A DNA stretch of 64,000 nucleotides from CAVTWD01 sp963738325 (lineage in GTDB: Bacteria > Actinomycetota > Acidimicrobiia > Acidimicrobiales > Ilumatobacteraceae): positions 124,001 to 188,000 of the forward strand of contig CAVTWD010000015.1 in the NCBI GenBank assembly GCA_963738325.1, read 5' to 3'. Below, in pieces: positions 33,766-42,712 of the stretch (positions within the stretch are counted from its first letter, which is position 1; every line of letters starts with the position of its first letter). The position numbers and the translations under genes were made by a program. The notes under the pieces are model-generated. The model ran no database searches. It saw nothing but the letters and a program-made list of their open reading frames with translations, and had not been told where the DNA came from.

Positions 33766-34302
33766 TCAATGACCTCGTGGGTCGACGGACTCGAGGAGGT
33801 CGAGGTAGTCGGCTGCGGGGACCAGCGGTGGCCCCTCTCCGAGCAACGCCCGCCGGACCTGGAGCACTCGCCCGATCACCCAGGCGTACTCCTCGACGAG
33901 GACCCGGGCTGGGCGGGCGTCGAACGACGGGTCCGACACCGTGTACTCGCCGTGGCTGAAGGACGTCGGCTGGGTGAACGGGTCCGCGAACAAGTAGGTC
34001 TTGGCCGCCAGGTCGGAGCCGTATTCGAGCAGCAGCCGGCGCACATAGGGAGCGGCCATGACGAACACCGCGCTCGCTTGATCACACACGCCGCGATCCA
34101 GTTGCTGCGGCGGACGTTGCGTCGAGTCGGCCCCCCAACACTCGAGCATCGCCAGCGCCCGGTCGGCGGCCCGCTGGCCGGCCTCCAGGCCGGCTGACAG
34201 GCAGGGGAGGTCGGGGCACACGAGGTGGTAGAGGCGACACGCCAACATCGACCGGGAACAGTTGGCGTGGCAGACGAACAGGGGCACCGCCAGCGAGCTC
34301 AC
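33766..34302 (-). CDS. Low-molecular-weight protein-tyrosine-phosphatase-like protein
   Basis: 178 residues from GTG 34302. The P-loop LFVCHANCSRS gives C11-x5-R17-S18, the LMW-PTP signature. The segment KTYLFADPFTQPTSFSHGEYTVSDPSFD contains the general-acid DP region (YTVSDPSFD). It resembles an actinobacterial subgroup rather than Wzb/Etp. It is probably a phosphatase; arsenate reduction is less likely given the context. Upstream (34303-34605) only degenerate sequence is seen. Confidence 0.78.
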   Translation of the reverse strand: MSSLAVPLFVCHANCSRSMLACRLYHLVCPDLPCLSAGLEAGQRAADRALAMLECWGADSTQRPPQQLDRGVCDQASAVFVMAAPYVRRLLLEYGSDLAAKTYLFADPFTQPTSFSHGEYTVSDPSFDARPARVLVEEYAWVIGRVLQVRRALLGEGPPLVPAADYLDLLESVDPRGH

Positions 34303-34593
34303 CCGAACTGCCCTCTTCCGGGTTGGTGATGATGGGCGGCGAGCCCACCACCCCTCACGCCGGGGTCGAGGCCCGCCGGGTGGACGACTGCTTGGGGCTG
34401 CGGAGCACACACGCCGGCCGCGCTCGTCGCCGCGGCATCGACGCGAATCGAGGCGCGGACACCCATCAGGCCATTGAACCAGCCCAAACGGCCCTGCAGC
34501 GGGTCGACCGGCCGAACACCGGCAGGTCGACCAGGACCACGTCCCGGTGGCCAGCGCGTCCGACAGCAGCCGCACAGAACGCTCCCTACTGCC

Positions 34594-34610
34594 AGATAGG
34601 CGCCGCTATC
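34594..34610. repeat. Dispersed hairpin repeat, copy 3
   Basis: AGATAGGCGCCGCTATC, whose arms AGATAG/CTATCT form a 6-bp stem with the next base. It includes the TAG stop codon (34606-34608) of the HsdR/RAMA gene on the minus strand. Confidence 0.65.
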
Positions 34611-35415
34611 TCCTCGTGGCGTCACCTTCTGGTTGATGCTGCGTGGCGACGCGGCGGCGGAGTTGCCTGAGCTTCACGGTTTCCCCGGTGGCGTCGGTCG
34701 CTGACCAGAAGCTCCATCCATCGGTGGCCTTCACGGATTCGGGGATGTTCGGTCCGCGCAGCGCCACCTTCATCGCTTCGCCGGCAGCCGAGAGCGACCG
34801 ATACGTGGTCTGCTGGTAGGTGACGTTCCCGGCGGTGTCGACGGTGGCGGTGTGGGTGGTGCCGTCGTAGCTGGCGCGGATGGTGTTGTCGGCGATGGCG
34901 CCGGCGGCGACAACATCAGCGAGCGTCGTTGCCCGCTCGGCGGCCGTCACCTTGTCGGCCGACTTGCCGGCGCCGGCCCGGGACCGGATTCGCGTGGCCG
35001 CCAATGCCGAGGCCGCTGGCGCCGCCGGTGGTGGCGGTTGGCTGTGGGGCGGTGCGGGGAGCGAGACGGCGGGGAAGTCGAACGTGGCTCGTGCTCGCAC
35101 GAGGCTGGCGCGCACGTCGGCCCGGGCGAGTTGTGGGAGGCGCTTGTGGACGAAGGCGACCAGCTCCCGAGACGGCTCGGAGCCGCTGAACAGCTCCGTG
35201 AGCGCATCTCGCATCTGGCGGTCGACGAACTGGACCTTCCACATCTCGTCGAGGCGTTGATCGCGCAGGTTGTCCTTGCTCAACAACGCCAACACGTCGG
35301 CTGCCTCATCCAGATCACCGTCGACGCGCACCGTGCGGAGCAGCTTGTCCTCGATCGGCACCGGGGCGTGAGCGTTGTAGATCCGCCATTCCCGCCCGTC
35401 GGTCAACACGACCCA
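34606..35415 (-). pseudogene. 5'-truncated HsdR-N-like plus RAMA domain protein
   Basis: From about 35415 the frame reads WVVLTDGREWRIYNAHAPVPIEDKLLRTVRVDG...LSKDNLRDQRLDEMWKVQFVDRQMRDALTELF, like the second half of a type I restriction HsdR N-terminal nuclease domain. A linker follows, then a RAMA/DUF4357-type unit (TLADVVAAGAIADNTIRASYDGTTHTATVDTAGNVTYQQTTYRSLSAAGEAMK...ATDGWSFWSA). The N-terminal catalytic part is missing and the frame runs into relaxase sequence, so the gene was fused or truncated there. It may be the remnant of a defence or nucleic-acid-modification gene. Confidence 0.6.
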
Positions 35416-38400
35416 CGGCGTCGACGGGTTCGAGAAGCTCGATCCAGCGCGTCCGGTCGATCTCGCCGGCGCGGGTCGTGAACCGTGGCGCGTGGAGGGC
35501 GACGTCGTGCAGGAGGGACACCGCGTCGGCCAGCTCGGCGTCGGGACTGGCCGGCCGTTGGCCCAGGTGGTCCAAGTGTCGATCGCCTCGGCCGTCTGGT
35601 CGAGGGCGTGGAGCTGATCGCAATCGAGTTGGTCGATGCCGAAGTGACCGGTGCTCGGGCTGGCGAGCTCGGCGAGCCTTCTCGCGTCGGCTTCGACGGC
35701 GTCGAGCTGGTCCTTGATGTGAGCGCCGTCGGCGCGGATCGCGGCGATGCGGTCTTGGGCGTCGTCGACGCGCCAGGTGGCGATCTTGGCACGACGGGCG
35801 GCGCCGTGGCGTTGCCCAAACCCTGCCCGGCAGGCGTCGTGGTTGGCTTGCCACATCGCTGGACGCAGCACTATGGCGAGCTCGTCTTCGACGGCGTTGA
35901 TGCGGTCGGCGTAGGGCTGCGACGCCTCCCGTGCGGCGTCGAGCGCCGGCTGCAAGTCGGCCAGCTCGGCGGCCGCTTCGATACGGCGGTGTGCTCGTTC
36001 GGTGAGACCGGCGGTGAGATCGTCACGGCGCTGTTCGAGCCGGTCCCGGTAGTGGGTGAGCCACCCCGGGACGACCTGTTCTGGCTCCCTGACGGGTTCC
36101 GGACGGTTGGTCTGGTGGGCGAGGTGGCGGCGTTGGGTGACGGCGGGGATGTCGGCCCGGTCGTGGGCGAGCACGGCGTCGAGGACGTCCCGGGCTTCGG
36201 CGATGTCGTCGGTGTCGGTGATGACGTGGATCCGGTTCTCGTCGCGCCCGCGGGTCACCCCGACGTACAACCCGCGATGAGTGGTCGCGCGGGAGACGAG
36301 GGCGATGGAGATGTCGACGGTGTCGCCCTGGTGGCCGTGCTCGGTCGCCGCGTACCCCAACCGGACGTGCTCTCGGGTGTAGTCGGCGGGAAGGGTCACG
36401 CTGCCGTGTCCGCCGAGGTGGGACACGGTGACCGCCCCGTCGCCGTGGGTGGCGACGACTGTCCACAGGTCGCGGTTGCGTACCGGTTCACCCCGCTCGG
36501 TGCACAGGCGGCGGTGGTTGCGGCGGCTGGCGACGATGTCGCCGATGTGGGCGTGCTCACCGTCGCCGATCGGCACCGCGGTCGAGGGGTCGAGGTCGCC
36601 GACGGTGAGCCGCACGCGTTGGACGGCGTCGTTGAGGGCGTCGACGTGGTCGTTGGTGGAGGCGACGAGGGCGACGGTCCTGGCCGTCAGTGTTGTGGCC
36701 GAGCCAGTCGCGAGCGATCCGGTCGAGCTGGTCGGCGAGGGGGCCGGCGACGATCCGTCCGTGAGCCTCGTAGGCGTCGATCGCCACCGGGTCGCAAGCG
36801 CGCAGCTGCAACGAGGCGGCGGCTTCCCAGGGGTGGGTGAAGCGATGGATCCGTGCCAGCTCGTGCACGCGGCCGGTGGCGCACAGCTCGTTGAACAGCC
36901 CGCCCCGGCCGACGGCTTGCAGTTGGCGGGGATCACCGACCAGCACGACACGCCAGTGCTCCGCGTGGGCGAGGCGGACGAGTTGGTGGACGGTGGAGGT
37001 GCCGATCGTGCCGGCTTCGTCGACGATCACCGTCGTCCCGGGCGCCAGGCGATACCGGTCGAGCGGTGGTCGGTCGGGGTGGTGCCATTCGTGGAGCAGC
37101 TTGGCGAGCGTGTCGGACGCGATGCCGGTCTCGCGTCCAAGCACGTGGGCCGCCTTCGCGGTCGGGGCCACCCCGAACGCTGGACGGCCCTGTCCGGCGA
37201 GGTCGTCGACGGCGTGCTGCAGCATGGTCGTCTTCCCGGCGCCGGCCGGTCCGACGACGATCACCAGCCGATCGGTGCCGGCGACCGCGGCGGCGGCGTC
37301 GGCCTGCAACACGTCGAGCCCCTCCCGGTCGACGGTCGTCGACGGGTGCGGGTCGTTGGCTTGGGCTTCGATCGCCCAGGCGATGACCGTCTCTTCTTCG
37401 GCGAGGATGGCGTTGCTGGTGATGTGCGCCGCGGTCGGTTCGAGCCACACCGAGCGACCATCCGACACCCTGCGGTCGGTCCGCCCGTCGGGCGGGTCGA
37501 GATCGACGCAACGTTCGATCACCTGATCGACGGCTCGTTCCAGTGCGGCGGCCCACCGCGGTCCGCTCATCGAGGACACGCCGGGTTGGAGGTCGCAGAC
37601 GGCGCGCAGCACGTCGGCCCGGGTCCAGGTCGATCCCGACGCCGAGAGGTGGTCGACGACCTGCTCCACCGTCACCTGCGGCACCTGACCGTGCGTTCGA
37701 TCGACGAGGTTCAGCTCGGCGACGAGGCGGTCAGCCGTCCAACCGAGAGCCGCGGCCTCGGTCTGCCACCGTGTCAGCAGATCCGGGACAGCGGCTCCGG
37801 TCTTGTGGCTGCGGGTGTCCGCCGACGCCTCCCGGCACAGTGCGGCGCGTTCCCTGCGGGTCGGGTCCCGACCTTGCCGGGCCCGGAACTCGTCGACCTT
37901 GGCGCCGAGCGCGGCGTCCGACCTGGACGGTCCGCTTGGAGAACACCTCCAGCAGCTCGGCCGGTGCGCCGGCGAGCTCGGCTTGGCCGTTGACGATCGG
38001 CTCCCATCCGACCCCGTAACGGCGGGTGAGCTCGGCGCGCAGCACCGACTGGTAGAGCCCGCCGAGCGTCCGCTGGTTGCGCTTCAGGAAGCGGGCGTCC
38101 AACGCCCACCACCGCCCATCGTCGGTCTGGACCTTGGCCGAGATCACCGCGTGGGTGTGCAACTGCGGATCATCCGCCCGCGACGTCGTCTGGCGGAACG
38201 TGGCCATGGACAACCCGCCGCTGTCGGGATGCAGCCGCCGCCCGTTGACCCGGATCCGCGTCGTCGCCCGTACCGCTCCAGATGTTCGAGCGCGGCGCCC
38301 ACCGCGGTGTCGTGGGCCTCGAGCAGACCGGGATCACCGGTCAGCGCCCACCACACGCTCACCGACTTCGGGGCGGAAAACGTGGCATCAAACCCGGCTA

Positions 38401-38653
38401 CCGCTCGGATCACCCGCCCGTCCGCCACCGTGCGGTCCACCAGCGGGTTGCCCAACGGCACCGCAGTCGTCGGGTCACGGCCCTCCAGCAGTGCCTGCAG
38501 CACGTCGGGAGCTACCCGACCGGACAGGCCGAGCGCGGCGGCCTGCTGACCGCACCACACACCCGGCTGCTCACCCGGCGCAGCAAGGTACCGCGTGTAG
38601 TACGCCGCGGTCGCCGACGCCGACGACGCGTAGAGGGTCGTCACCCGCAACAT
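35416..38653 (-). pseudogene. MobF/TraA-type conjugative relaxase-helicase, multiple frameshifts
   Basis: From ATG 38653, MLRVTTLYASSASATAAYYTRYLA holds the catalytic Tyr pair, then FDATFSAPKSVSVWWAL and, after a shift near 38267, DDPQLHTHAVISAKVQ with the metal-binding His residues. A second shift near 37922 leads to a RecD-like helicase with VGPAGAGKTTML (Walker A) and VIVDEAGTIG (Walker B). Shifts near 36690 and 35553 continue to the C-terminal coiled region ending IDRTRWIELLEP near 35420. Four single-base changes restore about 1,080 residues. It would nick oriT and unwind DNA during transfer. Confidence 0.8.
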
Positions 38654-38735
38654 CAGCGCTCACCGCCGCCTGCGGGCACCTGTCTGTAGATCACTCCTTG
38701 ACCGACGAGGTGAAGCACGACCGGCACCAGTGCTC

Positions 38736-39068
38736 TCAGGCCGAGAACGGCAACGTCGGCTGGCCGGATTCGCCATGCCGGCGACGCAAGCGAGCGGGAG
38801 GCGGCTGTGCGGTGTTCGGCTCGGGTGCCGAGGCGTGAGCGGAGGCGAGCGGCCAGCGGACCGGACCACCGGCGAGCACCTCCAGGTGATGTCGAGGCAC
38901 CCGCAGCTGGCGGCCCACCCGAACCACCGGCAATCCGGACGCGCCGGCAGTGGCCAGGAACTGGAGGGCCAGCTCGTAGGCGGCCGTGCGACCGATCCGC
39001 AGCACCCTCGCCGCCTCCTCCACCTGGAAGAAGTCCGGCACCGTCTGCTCACCTGCCACGGCAACCAC
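38736..39068 (-). CDS. Excisionase-like (HTH_17/MerR-type) DNA-binding protein
   Basis: About 110 residues if GTG 39068 is used (the frame is open to 39167). TVPDFFQVEEAARVLRIGRTAAYELALQFLATAGASGLPVVRVGRQLRVPRHHLEVLAGG is a winged HTH of the Xis/BldC type, used to direct excision or regulation in integrative elements. The tail is Pro/Arg-rich. It sits upstream of the relaxase on the same strand. Confidence 0.72.
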   Translation of the reverse strand: MVAVAGEQTVPDFFQVEEAARVLRIGRTAAYELALQFLATAGASGLPVVRVGRQLRVPRHHLEVLAGGPVRWPLASAHASAPEPNTAQPPPARLRRRHGESGQPTLPFSA

Positions 39069-39338
39069 CTCCGCACGAGAACCAGCCCAACGACGGCGCC
39101 GGCGCGACGAATCCCGCCGACCAACGGACAGGCCGACCGGTGCTCGGGAGGAATCCGGCTCCGCCATCCACCGCTACAGATCCGCGATTCGGCGGCGCGC
39201 AGCATGTTGTGGCGAAGGTCACCTCAGGGGTCCCGTAGCCCGGTGAGCGCGACATTGCGCGACGAACGCGCCCGACCGCGCCGACTTGGACGCCGCTGAT
39301 CCTCCTGGAGGTCGTGCCCGACGAGACGCGCTCTGGTC

Positions 39339-39359
39339 AGACCTGGCGTGCAGGTCTGT
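39339..39359 (-). terminator. Inverted repeat downstream of the nucleotidyltransferase gene
   Basis: CAGACCTG-GCGTG-CAGGTCTG, a perfect 8-bp stem starting 10 nt beyond the natural TGA (39369-39371) of the minus-strand nucleotidyltransferase. It probably terminates transcription or protects the 3' end. Confidence 0.5.
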
Positions 39360-39368
39360 CAGCCGCGC

Positions 39369-39905
39369 TCAAGGCTCAGCGTGAGGGCGGTCGCGTAGGA
39401 GGTCGAGGAGCTCGGGAAGCGCGTCCCGATCCTTGGGACGGCCGGCCGCCTCCTTGGAGGCGACGATGTCCTAGAGAGCAGCGAGCTGCACAGCGACCGC
39501 ACCGATTCGGGGTCGGGCAGCTCGCGTCACCAGATCGCGATAGGGATGCCGACCACCGGTCGGGTCGCTCAGCTCGACCAGGACGTCGATCGGCCCGGCG
39601 TCAGTCATCCACGTCGAGTTCCCGAAGCTCCGGAGCGTCGCTCGGTCGATGATCACTGGGAGTCGTCGAGCTTCGTCGTCGGTCATGCCGCCAACGCGCA
39701 GGCGAGCGCCGAGGTCCCGGAGAGCAGCGGCCCGTCGGTCGTAGTTGTCGTCGGTCGAGTCCGGCACGCAGTCCAGGTCTGCGGTCGGCCGGGAGGCGCC
39801 GTGGGCGCGTGCCGCAAAGCCGCCGACCACGACGTAGTCCACGCGGTGGGCCTGGAGGGTGGACAGCAGCCGGTCGGGGTCGAAGTCGAGATCTTCAGCC
39901 GGCAT
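39369..39905 (-). pseudogene. Nucleotidyltransferase (toxin-like) with in-frame TAG
   Basis: From ATG 39905, MPAEDLDFDPDRLLSTLQAHRVDYVVVGGFAARAHGASRPTADLDCVPD shows the NTase-fold GGFAxxxHG...T-x-DLD motif. The frame stops at TAG 39471-39473 after VQLAAL, but the same frame continues DIVASKEAAGRPKDRDALPELLDLLRDRP, the usual C-terminal SKEAxGRPKD helix of this family, to TGA 39369. So one nonsense codon interrupts an otherwise full 178-residue protein. It overlaps its small upstream partner by 11 nt, like toxin-antitoxin or AbiE-like pairs. Confidence 0.7.
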
Positions 39906-40080
39906 GCCGTGTGGCCGTGCGGCGGGCGTTGATCTCCTCAAGGAAAGCGATGACCTTCTCAGTGGTGTCGAGGCGACGGCCGTCGATGGTGATCGGAACG
40001 TCGTCGTCGCTGGGCGGCTCGCGGCCGGCGAGATCCTTGGCGCTCGGCCATGAGCGCACGACGTCCGTGCGATCGACCAT
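39895..40080 (-). CDS. Small partner of the nucleotidyltransferase (putative antitoxin)
   Basis: 61 residues from ATG 40080: MVDRTDVVRSWPSAKDLAGREPPSDDDVPITIDGRRLDTTEKVIAFLEEINARR. The acidic centre and C-terminal helix resemble small proteins encoded before NTase toxins. The assignment rests on size, overlap and position only. Confidence 0.55.
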   Translation of the reverse strand: MVDRTDVVRSWPSAKDLAGREPPSDDDVPITIDGRRLDTTEKVIAFLEEINARRTATRHAG

Positions 40081-40201
40081 GACCAGCAGTGTACGGCCAC
40101 CGGCGCTGCCGGGGTCGGCTCTTCCGCCGCGCTGCGGCGACCCCGGTGCGTGCCGCTTCGTGCCGACCAGGGCCGTCTGGTGACGAGACGTGCCGTGCAC
40201 T

Positions 40202-40226
40202 TCTGTGCACTTGGTGTGCACTTGGC
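40202..40226 (+). repeat. Arm-type repeat, right end of the tRNA-Val element
   Basis: Exact 25-bp copy of 29492-29516, 83 bp inside the right att core. Both ends also share a short CCTCTGACC motif between arm and core (about 29433 and 40260). Confidence 0.75.
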
Positions 40227-40281
40227 GAAAGCCTGGTTCCATCGACAGAGGCTTTGTACCCTCTGACCAGGTGTTTCGTTG

Positions 40282-40355
40282 TGGGCGTAACAGGACTCGA
40301 ACCTGTGGCCTCTACCGTGTCGAGGTAGCGCTCTAACCATCTGAGCTATACGCCC
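40282..40355 (-). tRNA. tRNA-Val (anticodon GAC), also attR
   Basis: The minus strand folds as a 74-nt cloverleaf: acceptor GGGCGTA/TACGCCC, D-arm GCTC...GAGC, anticodon stem CTACC/GGTAG with loop TCGACAC, T-arm ACAGG-TTCGAGT-CCTGT, discriminator A, no encoded CCA. The anticodon GAC is at 40319-40321. Position 33 is C instead of the near-universal U. The 18-bp att core (40309-40326) covers the anticodon loop and 3' stem, so the 3' half was supplied by the element. Confidence 0.88.
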
Positions 40356-40385
40356 TTGCGGCCAGGCAACCTACCAGCCGAGGAG

Positions 40386-41448
40386 TCAGTGAAGCCTCGT
40401 CGCCACCTCGTTGGCGAGGAGGCGCCCCTCCCGGGTGAGCGTGACGCGACCATCCCCCTCGACCAGTAGGCCCTCCAGCCCGAGCGCGTCGAGCGAGCCT
40501 TCCGGCACGCCGCGGACGGTGCGCAGCGAGAGCTGCACGGCCTCGACCCGCTGCGCCTCATCGTCGAGCACCTCGGCGCCGGACTCGGCGCCGAGGCCCG
40601 ACTCGACCAGTTCGATGTAGCGCTCCGGCGTCCGGACGTTCCACCATCGCCGCCCGGCTCTGTGCGAGTGCGCGGCGCAGCCGACGCCGAGATAGTCGCC
40701 CTGATCCCAGTAGAGCAGGTTGTGCTGGCACCAGTGCCCGGGCTGTGACCAGTTCGAGATCTCGTAGTTGGCGAGGCCGGCCGCGCCCAGCATCTCGTCG
40801 GCCATCACATACTTGTCGGCCTGGTCGTCGTCATCAGGATGGCGCGCCGGGTCGAGGGCGAGAGGCGTCCCGGCCTCGACCGTGAGCGCGTACGCGCTGA
40901 CGTGGGGTGGGTCGAGGGCGAGCGCGCTTCGCACGGTGGCGGCCCAGTCGTCGAGGGACTCGCCTGCGCCGCCATAGATGAGATCGAGGTTGAAGGAGCT
41001 GAAGCCGACGCGTTCGATCTCGTCGACGGCGTGGATCACATTGGCGGGGTCGTGCGTACGTCCGAGCGCGGTGAGCACGTGCGGCACCATCGACTGCACG
41101 CCCAGGCTGATGCCGCGTCACCCCGTGGTCCCGATACGTGCGCAGCAGATCACCCGTCACCGTGTCGGGGTTGCACTCGACGGTCACCTCGGCCCACGGC
41201 GCACGCGGGATGGCGTCGAGAACCGTCATCAGCTCGGCGGCCGGCAGCATCGACGGCGTGCCCCCACCGAAGAACACACTTGTAGCCGCGGGCAGCCCCT
41301 GGCCGATTGCGTCGGCGATCTCGTGGCGCGCCGCGTCGAGGTAGCGCGACGTGAGGTGGTGCCGATCGGTCCACGTGGCGAACGCGCAGTAGTCACAGCG
41401 CCGCGCGCAGAACGGCACGTGGATGTAGACGCCGAAACCGAAGGCCAC
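40386..41448 (-). pseudogene. hemW: Radical SAM coproporphyrinogen III oxidase-like HemW, one frameshift
   Basis: From ATG 41448, GFGVYIHVPFCARRCDYCAFATW gives the CxxxCxxC [4Fe-4S] motif and VFFGGGTPSMLPAAEL the SAM-binding GGGTP. At about 41114 the frame changes from YRDHGVTR to ISLGVQSMVPHVLTALGRTHDPANV and runs to 40386 with GFSSFNLDLIYGGAGESLDDW, QHNLLYWDQGDYLGVGCAAHSH. One extra C explains it; corrected length is about 353 residues. HemW is a heme chaperone. It lies 20 nt after the BldD-like gene. The lesion may be a consensus error. Confidence 0.85.
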
Positions 41449-41468
41449 GGCTGCCAGCCTGTCGCGTG

Positions 41469-41972
41469 TCAGGCGGTTTGGTAGCGCAGGCCGAGCTCTT
41501 CCAGGTGGTTCGCCGTGTCATCGAGCTCGACGCCGAGGAAGCACGAGATCGCCATGAGATCGGCGTTGCGCACCGTCAGGACCTTGCCATTGAAGTCCTG
41601 GCGCTGCACCTGGATGAGCCGCAGGTAGCGCGACAACGGCTCGTACTGCTCGCCGCTCATGCGCGCCAGCCGGTTCAAGTCGATGGCCACCTTGCCGCCC
41701 TTTTCGAGCGCGGTCCGGCCGCTGGGCTGGCCGTGCTCCTCGGGCAGCAACTGGTCAACCGGCACGTCGTAGATGCGGGCCAGTCGCTGCAGCCGCAGGA
41801 CGGAAATCGCTCGTTCGCCTCGCTCGTATGCGCCCAGCACCGAGGCCTTGAACTCTTGGTTCGACGCCGCCTCCACATCGTGGAGGGAAAGACGCTTCTG
41901 CCGCCTGATCGCCCGGAGCCGCTCGCCGACGCGCTGGCTGAACGCCGCGGGGAGTGCGTCGTGATCGCTCAT
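41469..41972 (-). CDS. BldD-like HTH transcriptional regulator
   Basis: 167 residues from ATG 41972. FSQRVGERLRAIRRQKRLSLHDVEAASNQEFKASVLGAYERGERAISVLRLQRLARIYDVPVDQLLP is an Xre-type HTH of the BldD kind. The C-terminal half (VAIDLNRLARMSGEQYEPLSRYLRLIQVQRQDFNGKVLTVRNADLMAISCFLGVE) matches the actinobacterial domain that in Streptomyces BldD binds c-di-GMP, though the exact binding motif is not confirmed. It probably regulates development or stress genes. Confidence 0.85.
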   Translation of the reverse strand: MSDHDALPAAFSQRVGERLRAIRRQKRLSLHDVEAASNQEFKASVLGAYERGERAISVLRLQRLARIYDVPVDQLLPEEHGQPSGRTALEKGGKVAIDLNRLARMSGEQYEPLSRYLRLIQVQRQDFNGKVLTVRNADLMAISCFLGVELDDTANHLEELGLRYQTA

Positions 41973-42034
41973 AGGTACGCGACGGTAGGGATCGCCACCC
42001 AGGGTGGCAATGAGGCGGGCGACCCATCGCGCGG

Positions 42035-42712
42035 TCATCTGAGCACCGAACGCAGGGCCACGAGGAGCGCTCCAGCGGCGATGGCCGCGGTCTCCGATCG
42101 CAGCACGTAGGGCGCCAGACCTACATGAGGCACCGGGGCGCCGAGCTCGTCGGGGGCCCAGCCGCCTTCGGGCCCGATCAGCACGCGGGGGTGGGCGAGC
42201 TCCGGTCTCTGACCACAGAGAGTGGCGAGGCAGGCGCCGGGTCGGTCGATCAGGGCGGCGAAGGTGCTCGGCGGCTCGATGATCGGCAGGCGCGAGCGCC
42301 GGCACTGCATCGCCGCCTCGCGGGCAACCCGTCGGAGGCGCTCGTGATGGCGGGCCGCTCGCGGTTCGTCCCATCGGACGACCGAGCGGGCGGACACGAA
42401 CGGCGTGATCACGTCCACGCCGAGCTCCGTGAGCTTCTGCACGACGAGCTCGGGCCGGTCACCTTTCACCAGGGCGAAGCCGATGGCGATAGCGGGTTCG
42501 AGGGCCGTCTCCTCGACCACGTCGCTGCGGGGCTCGAGCATCGATCCGAAGGCCACCACTCGCCACCGGCCAGCGCCGTCGCTCACGGTCACAGGTGCCC
42601 CGTGGCGGAGGCGCAGCACCCGCTCCAGATGATGGCGATCCTCCGGAGAGAGCATCGGCCTGGCCAGGTCGGCGACGAAGACGTGCGCCTCACCGGCCTC
42701 CGCCAGGATCAC
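42035..42712 (-). CDS. rsmE: 16S rRNA m3U1498 methyltransferase RsmE
   Basis: 225 residues from GTG 42712, which overlaps the dnaJ stop by 4 nt. HLERVLRLRHGAPVTVSDGAG in the PUA-like N-terminus, ALVKGDRPELVVQKLTELGVDVITPF, and the SPOUT knot LIGPEGGWAPDEL...LRSETAAIAAGALL are diagnostic. It follows dnaJ, as in many actinobacteria and firmicutes. Confidence 0.93.
   Translation of the reverse strand: MILAEAGEAHVFVADLARPMLSPEDRHHLERVLRLRHGAPVTVSDGAGRWRVVAFGSMLEPRSDVVEETALEPAIAIGFALVKGDRPELVVQKLTELGVDVITPFVSARSVVRWDEPRAARHHERLRRVAREAAMQCRRSRLPIIEPPSTFAALIDRPGACLATLCGQRPELAHPRVLIGPEGGWAPDELGAPVPHVGLAPYVLRSETAAIAAGALLVALRSVLR

Larger units (their letters stand above)
29371..40326. mobile_element. 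Integrative element in tRNA-Val (about 10.96 kb), partly decayed
   Basis: It is bounded by an 18-bp direct repeat (29371-29388 and 40309-40326) within a tRNA-Val gene. A tyrosine integrase lies at the left end, an excisionase-like HTH gene and a MobF relaxase-helicase in the right half, and identical 25-bp arm-type repeats inside both ends. This organisation matches integrative mobilizable or conjugative elements of actinobacteria. The integrase and relaxase carry frameshifts and no conjugation-translocase (FtsK/TraB) or replication gene is visible, so it is probably not autonomously transmissible as read. Confidence 0.8.

Noticed and set aside
35485..37993. Long plus-strand frames opposite the relaxase
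   Set aside because: Val/Gly/Asp-rich antisense translations of the relaxase-helicase, which has recognisable motifs on the minus strand.
8460..39473. TAG recoded as a sense codon in this organism
   Set aside because: Only two in-frame TAGs interrupt conserved frames, they would need different amino acids (Trp and probably Glu/Asp), and TAG is a normal final stop elsewhere (29258, 52345).
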